From positions 1-6,994 of the forward strand of contig CAMLNK010000203.1 in NCBI GenBank assembly GCA_946481035.1: 6,994 bases of DNA, read 5' to 3'. Origin of the DNA: an uncultured Dyadobacter sp. Its GTDB lineage: Bacteria; Bacteroidota; Bacteroidia; Cytophagales; Spirosomataceae. A program made the translations under genes and the position numbers. Under the pieces are notes generated by a model that was not told the DNA's origin, made no database searches, and saw only the letters and a program-made list of their open reading frames with translations. This document shows positions 6,352 to 6,994 of this stretch, in pieces; position 1 is the first letter of the stretch; every line of letters begins with the position of its first letter.

Positions 6352-6994
6352 GAATGATAAATTTGATTGCCTCGCCGTTTCCAACCGACAGGAAGTAAAC
6401 TCCTGATGAAAAGCCATTGAGCTGGATATGCGTACGATTACGCTCCACGGGAACCTGCTTTTGCGGTTTTCCGTAAATATCGAAGACCGTGGCCTTGTCC
6501 GGTAATATTTTCCACCCGCTAAAATCGATCGTCAGTACATTGTTTGCGGGATTTGGGAAAACGGTAATCGCTTTCGCATGGTCAGTAGCGACACTAATCA
6601 TGCGGCTGTAAGTAAAAGCGCCATCCTGGCTGCCGGTCGCGCGATCAATCATTCGCAGCCGGTAATAATTACTGAGCCCGGGATCGGTATCAGTGAATGT
6701 GTAGTCGTGATTACCGGAGCCGGAAGCGGAAACAGTGCCGAGCTGCTGAAAAGCGCGCCCGTCGCTGCTTTTTAATACTTCAAAATGAGAGGTATTTTCC
6801 TCTTCGGCAGTTACCCATTTCAGTACGACAGCGTTGTCTTCGGACACTCTTCCCGTAAAACTCACCAGTCGGAGTGGCAAAATGGCTTCGTCGTCCACGA
6901 TGTCGACCGATGCGACGTTTTGCGCGGGATCACCTGTGTAGGTCAGCGAATGGGTATCAAGCGCTCCGACAAGGGTGCACAAGGCTGTTTCCGT
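6347..6994 (-). CDS. type IX secretion system cargo protein, C-terminal part
   Basis: The last 215 residues of a protein whose N-terminus lies beyond the right edge. The frame is open to the final base, so any start codon inside the window is not the real one. Residues 142-215 form a type-A T9SS C-terminal sorting domain: ITVFPNPANNVLTIDFSG (142-159), a middle strand region with VFDIYGKPQ (170-178), and the ending NGFSSGVYFLSVGNGEAIKFIIQ (193-215). This domain directs export across the outer membrane and is normally removed as the protein is attached to the cell surface or released. Residues 39-137 look like the fibronectin-III-like beta module often placed just before it (LRLVSFTGRV, LKWVTAEEENTSHFEVLKS, NYYRLRMID). 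The catalytic or binding part is missing, so its activity is unknown. The T9SS call is firm and is the best lineage marker here. Confidence 0.9.
   Translation of the reverse strand, partial: TETALCTLVGALDTHSLTYTGDPAQNVASVDIVDDEAILPLRLVSFTGRVSEDNAVVLKWVTAEEENTSHFEVLKSSDGRAFQQLGTVSASGSGNHDYTFTDTDPGLSNYYRLRMIDRATGSQDGAFTYSRMISVATDHAKAITVFPNPANNVLTIDFSGWKILPDKATVFDIYGKPQKQVPVERNRTHIQLNGFSSGVYFLSVGNGEAIKFIIQ

Noticed and set aside
1..6994. CRISPR array, tRNA, rRNA, insertion sequence or anti-phage system
   Set aside because: No regularly spaced repeats, cloverleaf-like sequence, transposase, nuclease or toxin-antitoxin pair was seen on either strand.

Overview
The window looks like chromosomal DNA of a Bacteroidota bacterium, most likely Cytophagales (Dyadobacter- or Spirosoma-like). 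The evidence is a type IX secretion C-terminal sorting domain at the right edge, a large two-FtsX-domain ABC permease of the kind these bacteria carry in many copies, and gene starts without Shine-Dalgarno sequences. The genus is inferred from the style of the proteins, not from a marker gene.

Layout, left to right: (1) a major facilitator superfamily (MFS) transporter on the minus strand, cut by the left edge; (2) after a 134-bp divergent spacer, a small unrecognised gene (101 aa) on the plus strand; (3) a 235-bp AT-rich spacer with several inverted repeats; (4) a plus-strand glycosyltransferase-like protein (352 aa, GTG start) with a DMD motif; (5) convergent to it, a minus-strand FkbM-family methyltransferase (281 aa), the two genes ending in a shared 15-bp hairpin that contains the FkbM stop codon; (6) a 271-bp divergent spacer with operator-like repeats; (7) a complete plus-strand ABC permease (793 aa, MacB/FtsX type); (8) convergent to it, the C-terminal 215 residues of a minus-strand protein secreted by the type IX system, cut by the right edge.

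Most genes stand alone and orientation alternates, so there is little sign of operons. The glycosyltransferase-like gene and the FkbM gene share a likely theme, synthesis and methylation of a surface glycan, and in sampled lines both look more AT-rich than the genes on either side. The permease has no ATPase beside it and must pair with one encoded elsewhere. No rRNA, tRNA, CRISPR array, transposase or integrase was seen. I find no convincing new system; the points most worth a second look are the convergent glycan-gene pair with its shared hairpin, the repeats in the two AT-rich spacers, and the unassigned 101-aa gene.
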